From contig JAKCOZ010000015.1 in the NCBI GenBank assembly GCA_022605955.1, positions 7,011,287-7,075,286 on the forward strand: DNA of 64,000 nucleotides, written 5' to 3'. Numbering within the stretch: the first letter of the stretch is position 1; each line of letters starts with the position of its first letter. The translations under genes and the position numbers were made by a program. The notes under the pieces were generated by a model that saw only the letters and a program-made list of their open reading frames with translations, was not told the DNA's origin and ran no database searches. This DNA is from Rallus limicola. Lineage: Eukaryota; Chordata; Aves; Gruiformes; Rallidae. Positions 38,551-51,000 of the stretch are shown piece after piece.

Positions 38551-39177
38551 TCATTGTATCTTGTGGGTTTTGGAGGCTTGCCTCCCCAACAGTGAGCCCC
38601 TAGATTCAAGTTGGGTTAGGTTTATTTGGCAGACCAGCTTTTTTGAGAATTTCAGAGCCCATGCTACCAAAATAAGTGCAATTATTACTCCACCAATTAA
38701 AATGAGGTCTCGCCAAAAGAACTCAAGACACTTGATTGGGAGAAGCCTCTTACAAATCCCCAGCTCATTCCCAGTCAGCTGACTCAAGGGCTTCATCCTC
38801 ATGGGAGCTGGGGTTGCACATTTGATGTTTGCAAGAGAGGGTGCAGAGAAGTCTTCTAACCAGAGTTTTAGATACAAAATATGACAGTCACAGTTCCAAG
38901 GATTGTCAAATATTTTCACTTCCTCCAGGCTGCGCAGGCTGTCCAGGGCACCCGGAGGAACCGAGGTCAGGCTGTTGTTCTGTAGATAAAGCCTCTTGGT
39001 GTTCATGGGCAAGGCAGGCACTTCCGTCAGCTTCCTGGAACTGCAGTCTACATGCCAATCCTTCATTTCTCCCAGTGACTTACAGTTGCAGGAGGGAGGA
39101 CAGACTTCAGTTTGGGTCATGTGGAACAGCAGTAATGTGGAAAATCCCACAACAGTGATGAGTTCTGTCTTGTTCAT
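38551..39177 (-). CDS. GP9: Platelet glycoprotein IX (GPIb-IX-V receptor subunit)
   Basis: Type I membrane subunit of the thrombocyte/platelet receptor for von Willebrand factor. It is needed for assembly and surface display of GPIb-IX. The 208-residue frame begins with ATG and a hydrophobic signal peptide (about 1-24). It continues with an LRR N-terminal cap (Cys26, 30, 32, 45), one leucine-rich repeat (about 58-83, RLYLQNNSLTSVPPGAL), a sequon at Asn67 equivalent to the human one, and an LRR C-terminal cap with NPWNCDCHILYLKLWLED (Cys96, 98, 120, 142). A single transmembrane segment follows (about 157-176). The coding region is intronless, as in human GP9. A splice acceptor (pyrimidine tract then GGGTAG) lies 7 nt before the ATG, at 39185-39186, which fits a separate 5' UTR exon. 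Oddity: about 32 residues follow the membrane segment, whereas human GPIX (177 residues) has only a very short tail. Confidence 0.95.
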   Translation of the reverse strand: MNKTELITVVGFSTLLLFHMTQTEVCPPSCNCKSLGEMKDWHVDCSSRKLTEVPALPMNTKRLYLQNNSLTSVPPGALDSLRSLEEVKIFDNPWNCDCHILYLKLWLEDFSAPSLANIKCATPAPMRMKPLSQLTGNELGICKRLLPIKCLEFFWRDLILIGGVIIALILVAWALKFSKKLVCQINLTQLESRGSLLGRQASKTHKIQ

Positions 39178-39186
39178 GCTTCAGCT

Positions 39187-41015
39187 ACCCAGAGAATAAG
39201 AATAATAGTCTGATAAGTATGATCATTCGCATGTTTCTAAATGCAGAACTAGAACACAACTATTTCTTTCTCAGGGTTATTCGTGAGGTTTAAGTTTTTG
39301 GCAGAAAATCTTTAGTTTTCTGTATTTCCCCCAGAGACATTCTTCCTGAAATTAAGTAGCATAAGTGGAAATGAGCACAGTGCTTCCATTTTGTCTGTAG
39401 TTCATCACTTTCCCTTCACCATTGTACGAAACGTGTAATTGTTTGAAGTCCTGTAACAGATTCTCACCAGGAGATGATGGTAGAAACTAGGTTAGTTTTA
39501 GGCAAAGATTTTGATTCAGTTTCTATGTCTTCATAGGTCTAGTGTTAAAATTGTGTGTTTTCACAATTGAGCTCGAGACTAAATAATTACAAATATCTAA
39601 AAATCTCCTGAGAGTATGAAGATTCTAACCAGGAAGTACATATTTTTATGTGCCAACAGGTTCTTTTTTACTCTCCTGTAGCTTCATGCATCTCTAAGAA
39701 CATGTAGTTTAAGATTTGGATGAATGGAGAATGGGAAATTTTGCATACCTGTTACTGCAGGTCTTTTCAGAATTAAATAGCCATGCTTTGGGCTAGCAGG
39801 TAATTATCCCTTTTGCTATGTTAGTCTCACTTCTGTAGAGTGGTTCTCACAAGACTTCCATCTTAGTTCCTTCTATTTGGCAGTTTGAAACCTCTAAAGC
39901 TATCCCCTTCCTGTATTTTCTACTACCTCTCTGCACTTAAAAATGCATAGCTAGCCTTGGGACTGGATTGGAATTTGAAATACAAACTCTTGTGCAGGTT
40001 GAGGAATTTCCAGTCTTGAAACCATCTTCCTTTATGATTTTAATACATGTTATAATTCAAACATTTTCTTATTATTCTTTTTTTTTTTTTTTAAATTTCA
40101 ATTAATTTGCAGTAAGTTAGTAGTGAAGCAAAAATATCAGACCATATATTGACTTGGATACTACTTGGAAAATTTGGATCTTTATACACTATTTAGACTT
40201 AAAGAAAATTCCTTTTAACTAAAGATGGTGAAATCAGTTGTGTAACTTTGTTTGCAAGCATTAGAAGCACTTCAAGTATGATTTTAAATTGGACTGGAGA
40301 AAGCCTGAGAAATAGCAAGCAGGTAGAAGAAAGCTATAAACAACAACAGAGCCTTGTGTACTAAGATGAGAGGGAGCTTAATTTATAATAATGTAGAATG
40401 AAATTTGGAAAAAAGAATCTTCAAGATATTTTTTAAGTGTAGAGATCTTTTAGAAACAAAAGAAAAGGATTTTCTTCTTTAAAACTTAATCTGTGACTAC
40501 TTTTTTTCTCTAGGAAGTTTCATTTAATAAAGACAAAAACTGTAGGAAAAATGAACAATTTTGTGTTAAATTAATTAACTTGAATCAATTTAATTAATTA
40601 ACTAGCAAGGTTTATGTAACTAGCTTTTCAAAATAAAGTTAGACCGCTTTAGATTCCTGAACTGAATACTACATTGCTATATTTTAAATTGGATTGATGC
40701 TACATAAAATTATAAACTTCATCACAGAGGAGCTGAAATATTAATCTTAACAATCTCCTATGTCTTTGTTCCCAGGTAGCTAGTCTGAATATCTCTGAAT
40801 CTAGAAACTCATCTGTTATTTTTCAATAAATCTTTTTTTTTTTTCAAAGTAGACATCTTAAAAGGACAGACTATATCATATGATTGAAAAAAATAAGTAA
40901 TATCTACAGAAAAGACACTCTTTTCTGATTGAATATATAAACAACAAGAAATTCCAAATCCAATAGAAATAAGAACTGTGGCAAAAATGCACAGTTGGTG
41001 AGATGCCTGACTGGC
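39187..41015 (-). other. GP9: Probable GP9 5' intron
   Basis: AT-rich, without coding signal. If the donor at 41016-41021 is used, this is the intron between a non-coding first exon and the coding exon of GP9. A T15 run lies at 40078-40092. Confidence 0.35.
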
Positions 41016-41324
41016 ACTTACCCTTATTTACCCGCTTGATTCCTTTCCCTCTGCTTGGTCAAGTGTTGGAGTACATGTGGTGACTGGAGCTGACTTTATG
41101 AAGAGTCAGGAAATGTGTTAAAGAAGATTACTTTTTCTGTGCATAATAGGAAACATTCCCATTGGAAGATGCCAGATATGATTGACAGGCATCATGGCAT
41201 ATATTGCTTGGGGCATTTTTGTCTTTTCTGCAGACAAGAAGAAATGCTTTTGAATTGTTTTAATGCTAATATATTTTTCTCATTAAACATGACAACATCT
41301 TGAAAAACTAAAATGACTTATCTG
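41016..41324 (-). promoter_or_regulatory. GP9: Candidate GP9 promoter and non-coding first exon
   Basis: On the minus strand, reading right to left: a GATA motif CAGATAAG (41324-41317), an ETS core within ACATTTCCTGA (CAGGAAAT on plus, 41107-41114), and a near-perfect splice donor AGG|GTAAGTG (GT at 41021-41020). An exon of roughly 40-70 bp ending at 41022 would fit between the ETS site and the donor. Human GP9 is known to have a TATA-less GATA/ETS promoter and to carry its whole coding region in the last exon. Each motif alone is common; the order and spacing are what make the site plausible. Confidence 0.3.
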
Positions 41325-41629
41325 AAATATAGTGGGTTTTTTTCTGCAGCTGTGATAATCTACAAGTATAAAAGTTAGCTTGAGCTTCAGGGGCTGACAC
41401 AAGCAACCCCAAGCAAGATTCAAGGGAGATTTAGCCCAGGAAATAGAATTCTTGTGTTTTAGTCAAAGCCAGTTGTGTTTGATATTTACCTTTCCACTGA
41501 CCTAGTAAAATTTATAAAAGCACACCATAGCATCAAAAAAACTTATGTCAGGCAGATTACCTTATTAGGGGATAGAGAAATACTAATACTGTTATATGAA
41601 ATAGTGGTGAAAATTTACCCAAAATACAG

Positions 41630-41735
41630 TATTTAATCCTGGTCACCCATGTTTAAAACAGATCATGCCAACAATTGCAAGGATGGTTTCTGTGATTATC
41701 AGGAATATGGAGAACCTGTCTTATGTGAAGAGACT
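41630..41735 (+). mobile_element. Degraded CR1-like remnant
   Basis: Matches in scattered blocks the CR1 segment around AATCCTG...GGAGAACCTGTCTTATG.GAAGAGACTGAGAG. A strong donor-like CAG|GTAAGT follows at about 41801, so the stretch can look like an exon. Confidence 0.45.
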
Positions 41736-42234
41736 GAGAGTGACCCGTACCTGTGGAGTGGAGCAATGCAGAAATACCGGAGCCAGAACAACTTGGGCAG
41801 GTAAGTGCCCCTGACATATGAAGGAGGGTATGTGTGTATGGATCAATTCCTGGTTTTGTTCTTGTGATACTTTGTGGAATATAATTTCTTTCTAATGTCC
41901 AAGTTTGGTTTGGAGTTTAGAAGTTAATTCTAGAACAGTCAGGGAAGGTGCACTGGGCAAGGCTCACTGTCATGGTTAGCATCAGTCCCCTTTGTCAGCC
42001 CAGCCTAGAGGACAGGGACAGACTTGGGAATGTGTATAGCCTTTTGTCACAGTCACTGGAGCTGTGTATAGCTCAGAAGAGGACTACAGTCCTGCAAATT
42101 TCTTCATCCTCAAGTTGCTGAAGAACATCAACTGCTGAATAATAGCACCGTGACATCCTAGAACATAACATGGTCTGTGTGTATTTGTCTGGAAAGTCAG
42201 TAATTCAGGATGATACAAGTTTATAATACACATG

Positions 42235-42530
42235 TATCACAGAATCATAGAATCTCATAATGTTTTGGGTTGGAAGGGCCCTCAAAGCTCCCCTCCCTGC
42301 CAATGCCACCCCGTACCATGGGCAAGGACACCCTCCGCTAGCCCAGGCTGCAAAAAGCCCCATCCAACCTGGCCTTGAACCCTGCCAGGGATCCAGGGTC
42401 AACCAGAGCTGTCCTAGGGCCTTACTATCCTCCCCAGTAAGAATTTCTTCCCAATATCTCATTTCAGTCTCCCCTCCTTCAGTCTAAGGCTATTCCCCCT
42501 TATCCTGTTACTTCCTGCCCTTGTATCTAT
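42235..42530 (-). mobile_element. CR1 LINE 3'-end copy, reverse orientation
   Basis: Reads as a reverse-complemented CR1 end: CACAGAATCATAGAATC tail, GGTTGGAAGGGCCCTCAAAG, CCATCCAACCTGGCCTTGAA, CCAGGGATCCAG, AAGAATTTCTTCCCAATATCT, CTATTCCCCCTTATCCTGTTAC. About 300 bp, 5'-truncated. It lies upstream of GP9 in the same orientation. Open frames across it are by-products. Confidence 0.93.
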
Positions 42531-45500
42531 TAATCTAAATAAAGAATTCCATCTGTGTGTAAAATTAAAAAAAAATAGGGTTTTGTTTCCACTTTTTTTG
42601 AATGTTTAATTCTGGAATAGAATTGGAAGAATTCCTTTGTTTTAGCTACCAAACATGAACATTCTAGAATTAAGATAGTACTTGATATTTGGAAACCCAG
42701 TGCCTTGAGGATCTGATGTTTAATTCAAGCCAGTTCTTGTGTAGTGTGTTGTTTTGGGGACAGCCTTACAGCTGTGCTCTACATCTGGAAAAGAAACCCA
42801 GGTGAGTTTTGTATGTTGCAGATGTGCTGCAGAGCCCTGCCTTTAAGCTGCTGTTTCTTGATAAGTGCTGTTGTTGGGCAGAAAGGCAATTTCTGACAGT
42901 TAAAATTATTCTGATACCAATTATTATTATTTATTTTTACTTGTATTTAAAATACTTTTCTTCATAAAGTCTAATCAGTTCCCAGTAGCCTGGTGTTTTT
43001 AGGATCTTCCTTAAGAAAATGACATAATGTGTATCTCTGCTCTTTAGTACATTAGAAGGTCATTCAGACAGTGCTGGGGGGAGAAGGCAAAAATTCTTCA
43101 GACCCCATGTTAATTTTGATCTATTTTATAAGATGTGGGAAGTGATTCCTCCCTTGTTAAAATGAACAGTCTGTCTGCCTGTCATGCTGGACCTGTGTGT
43201 GGACTACTAATCATGAGAAGATCCTTCTATTTTTGTTTTTGTTTTCAAAAGTACATCACTAGACCATAGATTTCATAAATGTCTGTCTTTCCTCATGCCT
43301 GTTTCCTGTATCATACAATCTGTGCCATATATCCTAAGGTATGCTGCCACACAGAATAATATTTTTTGTATGGTGAAACCTAATGCTGCATCTTTTCGCA
43401 CTGAAACAGATGCAGAATATTTGGAATCCTCTGGAATCCATACTCAAATTCTCTGCTATGGGTAATTCTCACAAAAGGAGTCCTTCGTTCTGCTGGCTGC
43501 TGTATCACACGTGGCTGGAGAAGTAGCTGGTCAGGATGATTCCCTGAAGCTGTTACTGGTGATGAGGACCGTGGGCCAGGTTCCTCAGCTCTGTGTGGCA
43601 GTCAGTGTATGCAGGGAGTAGCTGGTAGAAGTGAAGCTTAAGATATAAGACATTTGCATTTATGATTTTATGGCTGTAGCTTTTCGTAGGCCAAATGAGG
43701 ATTCTTCACTTAAGAGGATTTATTAAGAGCCAATTTGGAAAAAAAATGGTATAATCTGCTATAATCTTGTTAGAGTTTGAAAATATATTTTCTGAGAGTG
43801 AATTTGGATTTTCTGTGAATGAGACAGGCTCTGACTGTCTTCTTGGTAGACAGGTACTTCTGAAGATGTTGTTTCCCAAACAAAGCTTCCTGCTATCTCA
43901 CTCCCCGAAGCACACTTCTCTGGAGTAGCGTTCTTTTGAAGCCCTGACTTTTCCAGGCAGCTATGTGGTGCTGGTTCTGATTGCTTATATAGGGAGAAAA
44001 AGAGTCAAAGGGAGAATTACTATTTTCCTTGCAGTTAAGAACAAAAGCTGGAAGTTAAAGCTAAATGCACAGATCAAATACATGACCTGCTAAGAGGAAA
44101 TTCAGGCAGAATATGTCATCATTTCTTATAGATGGTTTTAAGGAGTTACAGTCATTTGTTGCTGTCAATGACCTATTCTTGACCTAGAAAGACAGAAGTC
44201 TTTCTCAAGCACTATTTCCACACTACTTCCCTTTCTGATGCTGAAAAATATTGCCACATCCCATTGTCAATAGACAGCAAAAGTACTGTTCATGTAAGTT
44301 CTGTCACCTTGATTAAATCTGTTCTTTCACATTTTCAAATAGGTTGGTGAGAACAGACTAACCAAACAAAGCATTTCTTTATAACTGGATGTGAGTCACT
44401 GGTAATTAATGAATTATACAAATAAGTAAATAAGCAATAAGAAGGGGGGAGGGGGAAGATTGATTGTGAAATTACATATTAAGGAATATTGCCTGCAGAA
44501 ATGAATTAAAGAAAAGCTGTGATTTCTCTCACATCAAGAGTTATTGGCACCCCAGGGCCAAAATATTCCTATTATCTACTGCACCCTAGAGAACTAGCCT
44601 GGTAAAACCTCTTTAGTATTTAAACATAGACAGACTTGGAATTATATCCTGTCCATATTCTGCTTATTGTATTGTTTCCGGCTGCACATTTATTGAGGTA
44701 TTACCTGATTTAATTTTGCCTCTGTCAAATCAAATATCCCATTTCCTCAGAAGTTTATTACACAGGCAGATAAACTATTGTAATTCAGAAAATTCTTCTC
44801 CTAAATAGTACTCCACCCATTTTATCAAATAATTCTCCTCTCACCCATTCTCATAATCTCCCTTGCTGTTTACCACTCGAGTCTGTACATAGTTGCTGTG
44901 CTATTGCTAATCTTCCCACTAGGTGTCATTCAAGTTATATTTTTGTCGAGCATACACTGTCCAAATCAACCTTTAGATAAAATTATCAATTCAAAATAAT
45001 TTTCTGATAGAGTAAAAGATTCTATTCTTTTAGGATATTACCCTTTCTGTAGCATCAAAGATAAAAATGTAACAGATGTACAAAATGTGGGTATTATGTG
45101 ATCTGTCTAAATCAGCTAATGACATGATTGTGTTTTATGGAACTCAGGGTCTTTTGCTAGTTAATGAAAATAAATATTCATAGGTGATTGGGATTCAAAC
45201 TGTCCTCAGGAAAATACTAATTGCATTTATGCTAAGTTGCAGCAGTGATAGAGTGCACATGAGGAAGCTTTTGGAGAGAGCATTATTAGAAGACCACCTC
45301 AAGGCAGTATTTCCCACCTCAAGACAGTGCCTAGGCAGCTCCCTGCACTCCTGGTACAGTCTATCAGCTCTGCCCAAGCACCGGGGAACACATTTGTCCT
45401 GACGGCAGCCAGTGCAGGCCCTAGGTGTGTGAGCTGAATGCAATGTTGGCACCTTGATGGGAAATGCTGGGCTTGGTAAAATGGAGTCAGTGGTGTCGCT

Positions 45501-47648
45501 CTCTGCCTTGCTTGCTTTGCTTAATTACGTATTTTGCTTTAAGCACAGTCACTGTTATTCAAAATACAGTGCCATGTTTTAGTCAACACAAAGATGCATT
45601 TATGTGAATGTTTTGTTTAGGATCAGGACTGAGCTTTCAGAGCAGATCCTGTGATCTTCTCTATTTTCCATGCAAGCCTTTTAGAAGACACTAAATCGCA
45701 ATATTCACTCTGGAAATCTGTCTGATCTATATCAGCTGGGAATAAAGGTTCAATACTTGGTACCAGACTAAAGATAGTACAAATTAGCACCTCCTCTCCT
45801 GGTATGTATGGTTGGCTTTGGTGTACTCGGTTCTAGATTGTTTCACTGCCTCGATCCAGCTCTTTGGGCTGTTCTGTTTGGTGACACAGACATTGCCAAT
45901 GTGACAGCTAAAGATCTGTCCATAAATGAACCTTGTCCAAATGCCCTGGTAACTATGAAGTCAAGCTCGCTGAAGGTATTTAAGTGTATTTACCAGGTTA
46001 ATGCATAATAGCTGTATTAGCATTGTAAAATGCATGAGATTAAGCAGCACTCTGGCATTTTCTTTGTGTAAGGAGTCTGCTAACAAACAAAATCAGTCTT
46101 CAGCCCCATTAGCTAAAGTCCTGCTATTTTCTGCATGAAGAGTTGGAAATGTCAACGGCAAGGCATTGAACTTTATGGTTACACTGAACAGTTGTTCTTG
46201 GAAAGATCAATTAGTAATTAATTAGTGTCTGATGTAAAAGACTGTATTGGAAAAGCCCAAGTGATGAATTTACCATGCTAATTCATAGTAGAATTTAACT
46301 CACTATGGTTAGTTTTTATATTGCCTTTTATAAAGCTATGATTTCACAGTTTTTGAAACAAAAGAGTCAACTCTGGATATGTTTTCAACAATGACTACAG
46401 TTTTCCAAATGCAAGCAGCTACAGTCATGTTACTCCTTCCATACTAACACTGTATTTGCACATCGTTGGTGTTGCTAAAAATCCAATCATGTTCTTTGGC
46501 CACAGTGAACTGCAGAAGATTTTCTCCAGACTTCTGATCACACAGAAAATCACTGCAGACAGATCTAATACAGTTCTGCTGAATTTCTACTGCAGAGCAG
46601 ATGGATTGTCAGGAACGCACACCCCAGCTAACCCATTTACCCCAGTTAGAAGATGTCAAAACTGCAGTTTTCTTGTGGTTGGGAAGACAGTCAGGAACAA
46701 CAGTCTCAAAAACTCTGTAGTTACTTCAGTATGTGAGATAATGTTATTGGGATCCCAGTTTTCCAATTCCTGCATTGCATCCCCAAAGCCTAGATATTTT
46801 AAAGCTATTTTAAAGCAATATATGTTGAGGATTTTTTTAAAGTTTATTAATGGACTTGGTGCTTCGAGCCATTAAAGTTCACATTTTCCAAGTTCTGCTC
46901 ATAGTCATTAAAGCTAGATATTGCTAATGAAAATGGAGATTCACCTCTAATCACGTGCCTCCAAGTGTTAAGTTCTCAAGGAAATCTATGTAGTGTGACC
47001 TATGATAAAGTCACAAAAGCTGAAAATGCTGCTCTGCTAATCCTATTACTTCCTATCACTGAATCCTAATAGACGAACAGTTTGGAGAATCAGTTTTGTC
47101 AAGCTGGCAGATGAATTAATCATACAATCATATATATATCAGGGAATAAATAAGCAGTGTTTCTCTGAGGAGGATTGTAAATTCTCCTCACATAATCTAA
47201 TTCTTTCTTTGCCCTCATTTGCTCCCTCTAGCTTGAACACTGTGTTGACAGCTGTACTTCAGTGAAACTTCCTATGTTTAATGGAGCTAGTTGGAGGTTA
47301 TTTGTAATTTATTACCACATTGGTTTTGATGGTGGTTTGATGTTGTCCTGCAATGACACTCCTGGTGCCATTCTGTCAATGCTGACAGGCCCAGAACACA
47401 CACAATATCTCAGCCTCCAATAGGGACAAACAGCTTGGAATAGAGGAAAGCTCACTGTCCTCTTTAGTCATCAGCTTGCCCCAAGTGTGCATCTGAAATC
47501 CATCAGCATTTGCCTCAGACCTTGGCAGGAGCTTTCTGCAGGTCTGGCTTTTCCTTTTATTTTTTTAATGATGAGTCCTCACATGGAGTGTATTTAAATG
47601 TTAGGTACTTTCAGATAAAAAGACAAAGAAAGAAAAATCCATGAGATT
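42531..47648. other. Intergenic, no gene recognised
   Basis: AT-rich. A 139-codon plus-strand frame at 46456-46875 starts with TTG, not ATG, and has no family resemblance. No repeat of a family I know was seen. Confidence 0.5.
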
Positions 47649-47654
47649 CCCCTT
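47649..47654. repeat. Target-site duplication, left copy
   Basis: CCCCTT, identical to 48060-48065 on the other side of the solo LTR. Confidence 0.8.
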
Positions 47655-48059
47655 TGCTGGAGCCGAAGTTTTGCGGACTCAACTCAGACCAATGTGATCA
47701 AGTGTTGAGCTCCTTTACTGAAACACACACAGAGCTTATATAGGTTTCTATATCAGTACACACGTTGCATTACATTGCTCTTGGTTAGATGCTCTGTTCC
47801 CCTGCCTTACATGCGTCTCACTATTGCTAATAATTGGTCAAGACTACACAGTCACTTGGTTCCTTTTTAAGGCAGTTGTTAACATTCTTGCAGTTTGTTA
47901 TCTCATGGATTTTCTTGCAACCTCCTGTTCTCACAAAAATCTGCTCTCCTGTTAGTGCATACCAACATGTCTCTGCTAGCTTCCCCAGGCCTCATTATAT
48001 GGGGGTCAGGAATAAATCTGGGTGGGCCACAGAACCCACTCCTCTCATACGTTGCTACA
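47655..48059 (-). mobile_element. Solo LTR of an endogenous retrovirus, minus orientation
   Basis: A 405-bp element with TG...CA ends on the minus strand (TGTAGCAACG at 48059, CCAGCA at 47655). It is flanked by exact 6-bp duplications CCCCTT at 47649-47654 and 48060-48065. On the minus strand it has a retroviral U3 layout: CCAAT at 47837-47833, TATATAAG at 47742-47735, then an AGTAAA polyadenylation-like signal at 47719-47714 and a short U5. No internal gag, pol or env sequence lies beside it, so it is a solo LTR left by recombination between the two LTRs of a provirus. The 6-bp duplication suggests a class II (ERVK/alpharetrovirus-like) source. Intact ends and duplications imply a moderately recent insertion. 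Confidence 0.85.
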
Positions 48060-48065
48060 CCCCTT
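48060..48065. repeat. Target-site duplication, right copy
   Basis: CCCCTT, identical to 47649-47654. Confidence 0.8.
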
Positions 48066-51000
48066 CCCATTAACTCTTTGTCACTGGCTCCCTTCAGAAG
48101 TGTTTTAGACTTTTTTCTGTTTTAAGAGGAACTTTATGATCTAAATGTGTTTGTGAGATCACAGTGAGATTCTGCTTCTGTGCTTTGCTTTTTGCCTTTC
48201 CTTATTGTCTACACTGTTTGGGATGTTTCCATTTGTTTCCTAGTGAACCCAATTTTTTTTCTTTTATGCTCTTCTCCAAACTCCAGCATTTCTGATAAAT
48301 GTTTTTGAATAAGAAACAATCCATAGCAGTGAGGACCCCTTTGCAGAATATATGGCAAGTTAATTGTCTGTGTGCTACTTCCAATTCAATTACTGCTAGG
48401 CTGCTGAACAAAGCTGTATTACAAATCAGAGCTTTTACTCAGTTTGCATGTCTGGTGTTTGAGAAAAAACATACCAAAATTCTGTTAATTCTTTCTTAAT
48501 CTTGCTCTGAAAGTCAATAGGATGAAAGAGTGTTTCATTTCTGTGAATAAAGCTATGCCTGAAGGGCTTGACTGGGTAGATAGGGCAGAGACAGATCCTC
48601 ACCTGTGGGACTCACAGGTGCTATTTGAGATTACAGATATACATTCCATATGAAAGAAAAAGTGGGGAGGAAGTTATCCCAGCCCTCTACAGCCAGGAGG
48701 ATGATTATTAGAACACATGGAAAAAGAAACAATAAAAATGCTACTCCACCTAGAAGTAACCAAGGTTTTGTTAGAGGAAGTAATAATCCCCATGAGAACT
48801 CTGTGCTTCCTTGAGCTTACTGTCGTGTGCTGACCTCTGCCTGGAAGAGGGATTTCTGGAAAGGAAACTTAAACTGTTTCTAGGGCTTGAGTGGACCTGG
48901 GGCTTGAGTGGACAGACTTTGCTGAATCACCTCCATATGTATATAGTCAGTAAACAAGAATGTTATTTTTAGGGAATGGATGAAAAAAAATATGTGTTTT
49001 CTATGGGTTGAGAAAATATGTGAATCCATTAATTTTCAGAGTTCCAACATTACATTTTTTTCCTGTTGTGTCAAGCAGGGCCATCAAATGCTTGTGTTTG
49101 AAAATACTCATTCAAGAAGCTTCTTATTTTGACTGAGATTAATAGTGGAATAAAAGAACATAGAGAGCAGTCAGCAATTTTACTCAGGGCAAAGTTCCCA
49201 GTGGATATAAATTGAACATCTGAGAGAAGAAGCACAGACGCTAATTCTCAATTCAGTGAAGACTGAGATTTTCTCAGCCTTCGGGATATTGGATATAACT
49301 AATAAATAGCACAGATGTCACCTTATTTTTAGGCTTTTATTGTTTATAAGGAAGTCTGTAAGCTGAAATTCAGTGCCTGTCTTTTTTGTTCAGAGTCAGC
49401 ACAAAACATAGTGTCTTAAAGAGGGTGAACATATCTGTGACTCTGAGCAAATGTTCTTGAGATTCATCTTTGAAAGGTTTTAAAGGTCTTACTGGGGTGC
49501 TGGTATGATGTGAATTTTCCTGTGTACAGAGCTACTAACAGCATTTTTCATTTACATGAAAAAGTCCCAAGGGCAGAACACTTAAATGAAACGCGCTGCT
49601 TCATACTGTATAAAAACCCCAGAACGACTGCACAAAATCAGATGAGTGTGTAAAACTGCTGGCATATGATCCAGCTGTGGCAAACTCTTATGTGGTCATC
49701 TTTGGCAGTGTGGGAAAGGGTGGACCTAGGCACAGCTAATGTCACATTCTTCACAACTTTGAAAGAGTTCATCACTAGCCAAAAGCCAAAGAATCACTTA
49801 AACTCCATTTAGAGCCTTAAATGTATTGCAAGTATATTGATAGTGAACGTAAGTTTCTTCAGAAAACTGGAGTGGACATGTAATGTGCAGGTCTTGTTTG
49901 CACTTGAATCTGCTCAGAAGCAGCTACTGCTGACAAATTCCCTGTGTGGACACATGCTGCACTAGGTGTCTGTTTATGTTAAGCCAAAAACATTCAGCAA
50001 AGCTGAACAGGAAAAAGGCATCTTACACCAAACTAACAGCCACATGCAGGAGCAGTTACATTTTATGAATCAGTGCAAGTTATCTTTACTTAATAGGGAA
50101 GAAAATGAAAGTTGAACAGCTTATATATATATATATATATGGTTTTCTCTAAAAGCCTTTCTCTCTGGCTACCCCAGGTCTTTCAGGCACTTTGGTGCTA
50201 CTAAAGATAGATGTATGCTCTTCACCACTTAGTTTTTCTCTTTCATCTTGCCATCTGTTCCACCTAGTACAACTCTGTTATGCAGACATAGGCAGTATGC
50301 AAATGTATCCTGCTGGAGTTGTCCTGTTGGAGGAGGAAACAGAGTTTGGTCTGATTAATAACCTGGCTTAGTGTCTATGTAGTTCCATTCTTTTAAATTC
50401 CATTCATTTTGTAAGCATGTGTATAATAGTTGCCCAGGAAGTGCAGCTGTGGTTTAGAGCCCTGTTAAATCCCACTGCTAGAGGTATATCCTAAAGCGTA
50501 TCTAACTCATAGTCAAGAAAGATGCATTAAACCTATTGCTGTATACGAACCTCAGTATTTCACAGCTTGAGATTTGGTATTTGGTATGTGGTAGTTTTCC
50601 TCAAAAGCTTCTGCTTGGGCAGAGTGTAAGCCAAAATATCCATCTGCTGTTGTTTTCACATTAGAGCTAAGTAGGCAAAACCTCCATGCCATCAAGGGAG
50701 CTTTTTCTAATGCAATTTAAACAGTATGAACTATATTTGTGTTTGAATAGAAGCCAAGGATTGACCCCATCTTTGAAATTTGCCTATTTTTGCCCAATTT
50801 AGCTAACCTAAACTGAGGCAGTTCATCTTGTAAAGTAAGGGAAAGGCAGGGACCAAAAGATGTGGAAGGATGGCAAGTCACTGGATCTGCTGGAATCTGT
50901 GTTCTAAGTATATCTAATAAAAGTTGGCAATTGCTGACAAAGTTGCTCAGTGAGGCAACTTTGAAGAAAATGTGGGAGCTAATCTTCAGAGTAGCTAATA

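Noticed and set aside
41653..41801. Exon-like stretch between an acceptor-like AAACAG and a strong CAG|GTAAGT donor
   Set aside because: Its centre matches a degraded CR1 segment, and the translated frames show no known domain. An exon is not excluded but is unsupported.
46456..46875. 139-codon plus-strand frame
   Set aside because: Starts with TTG rather than ATG and shows no domain, splice or homology signal I recognise; likely chance.
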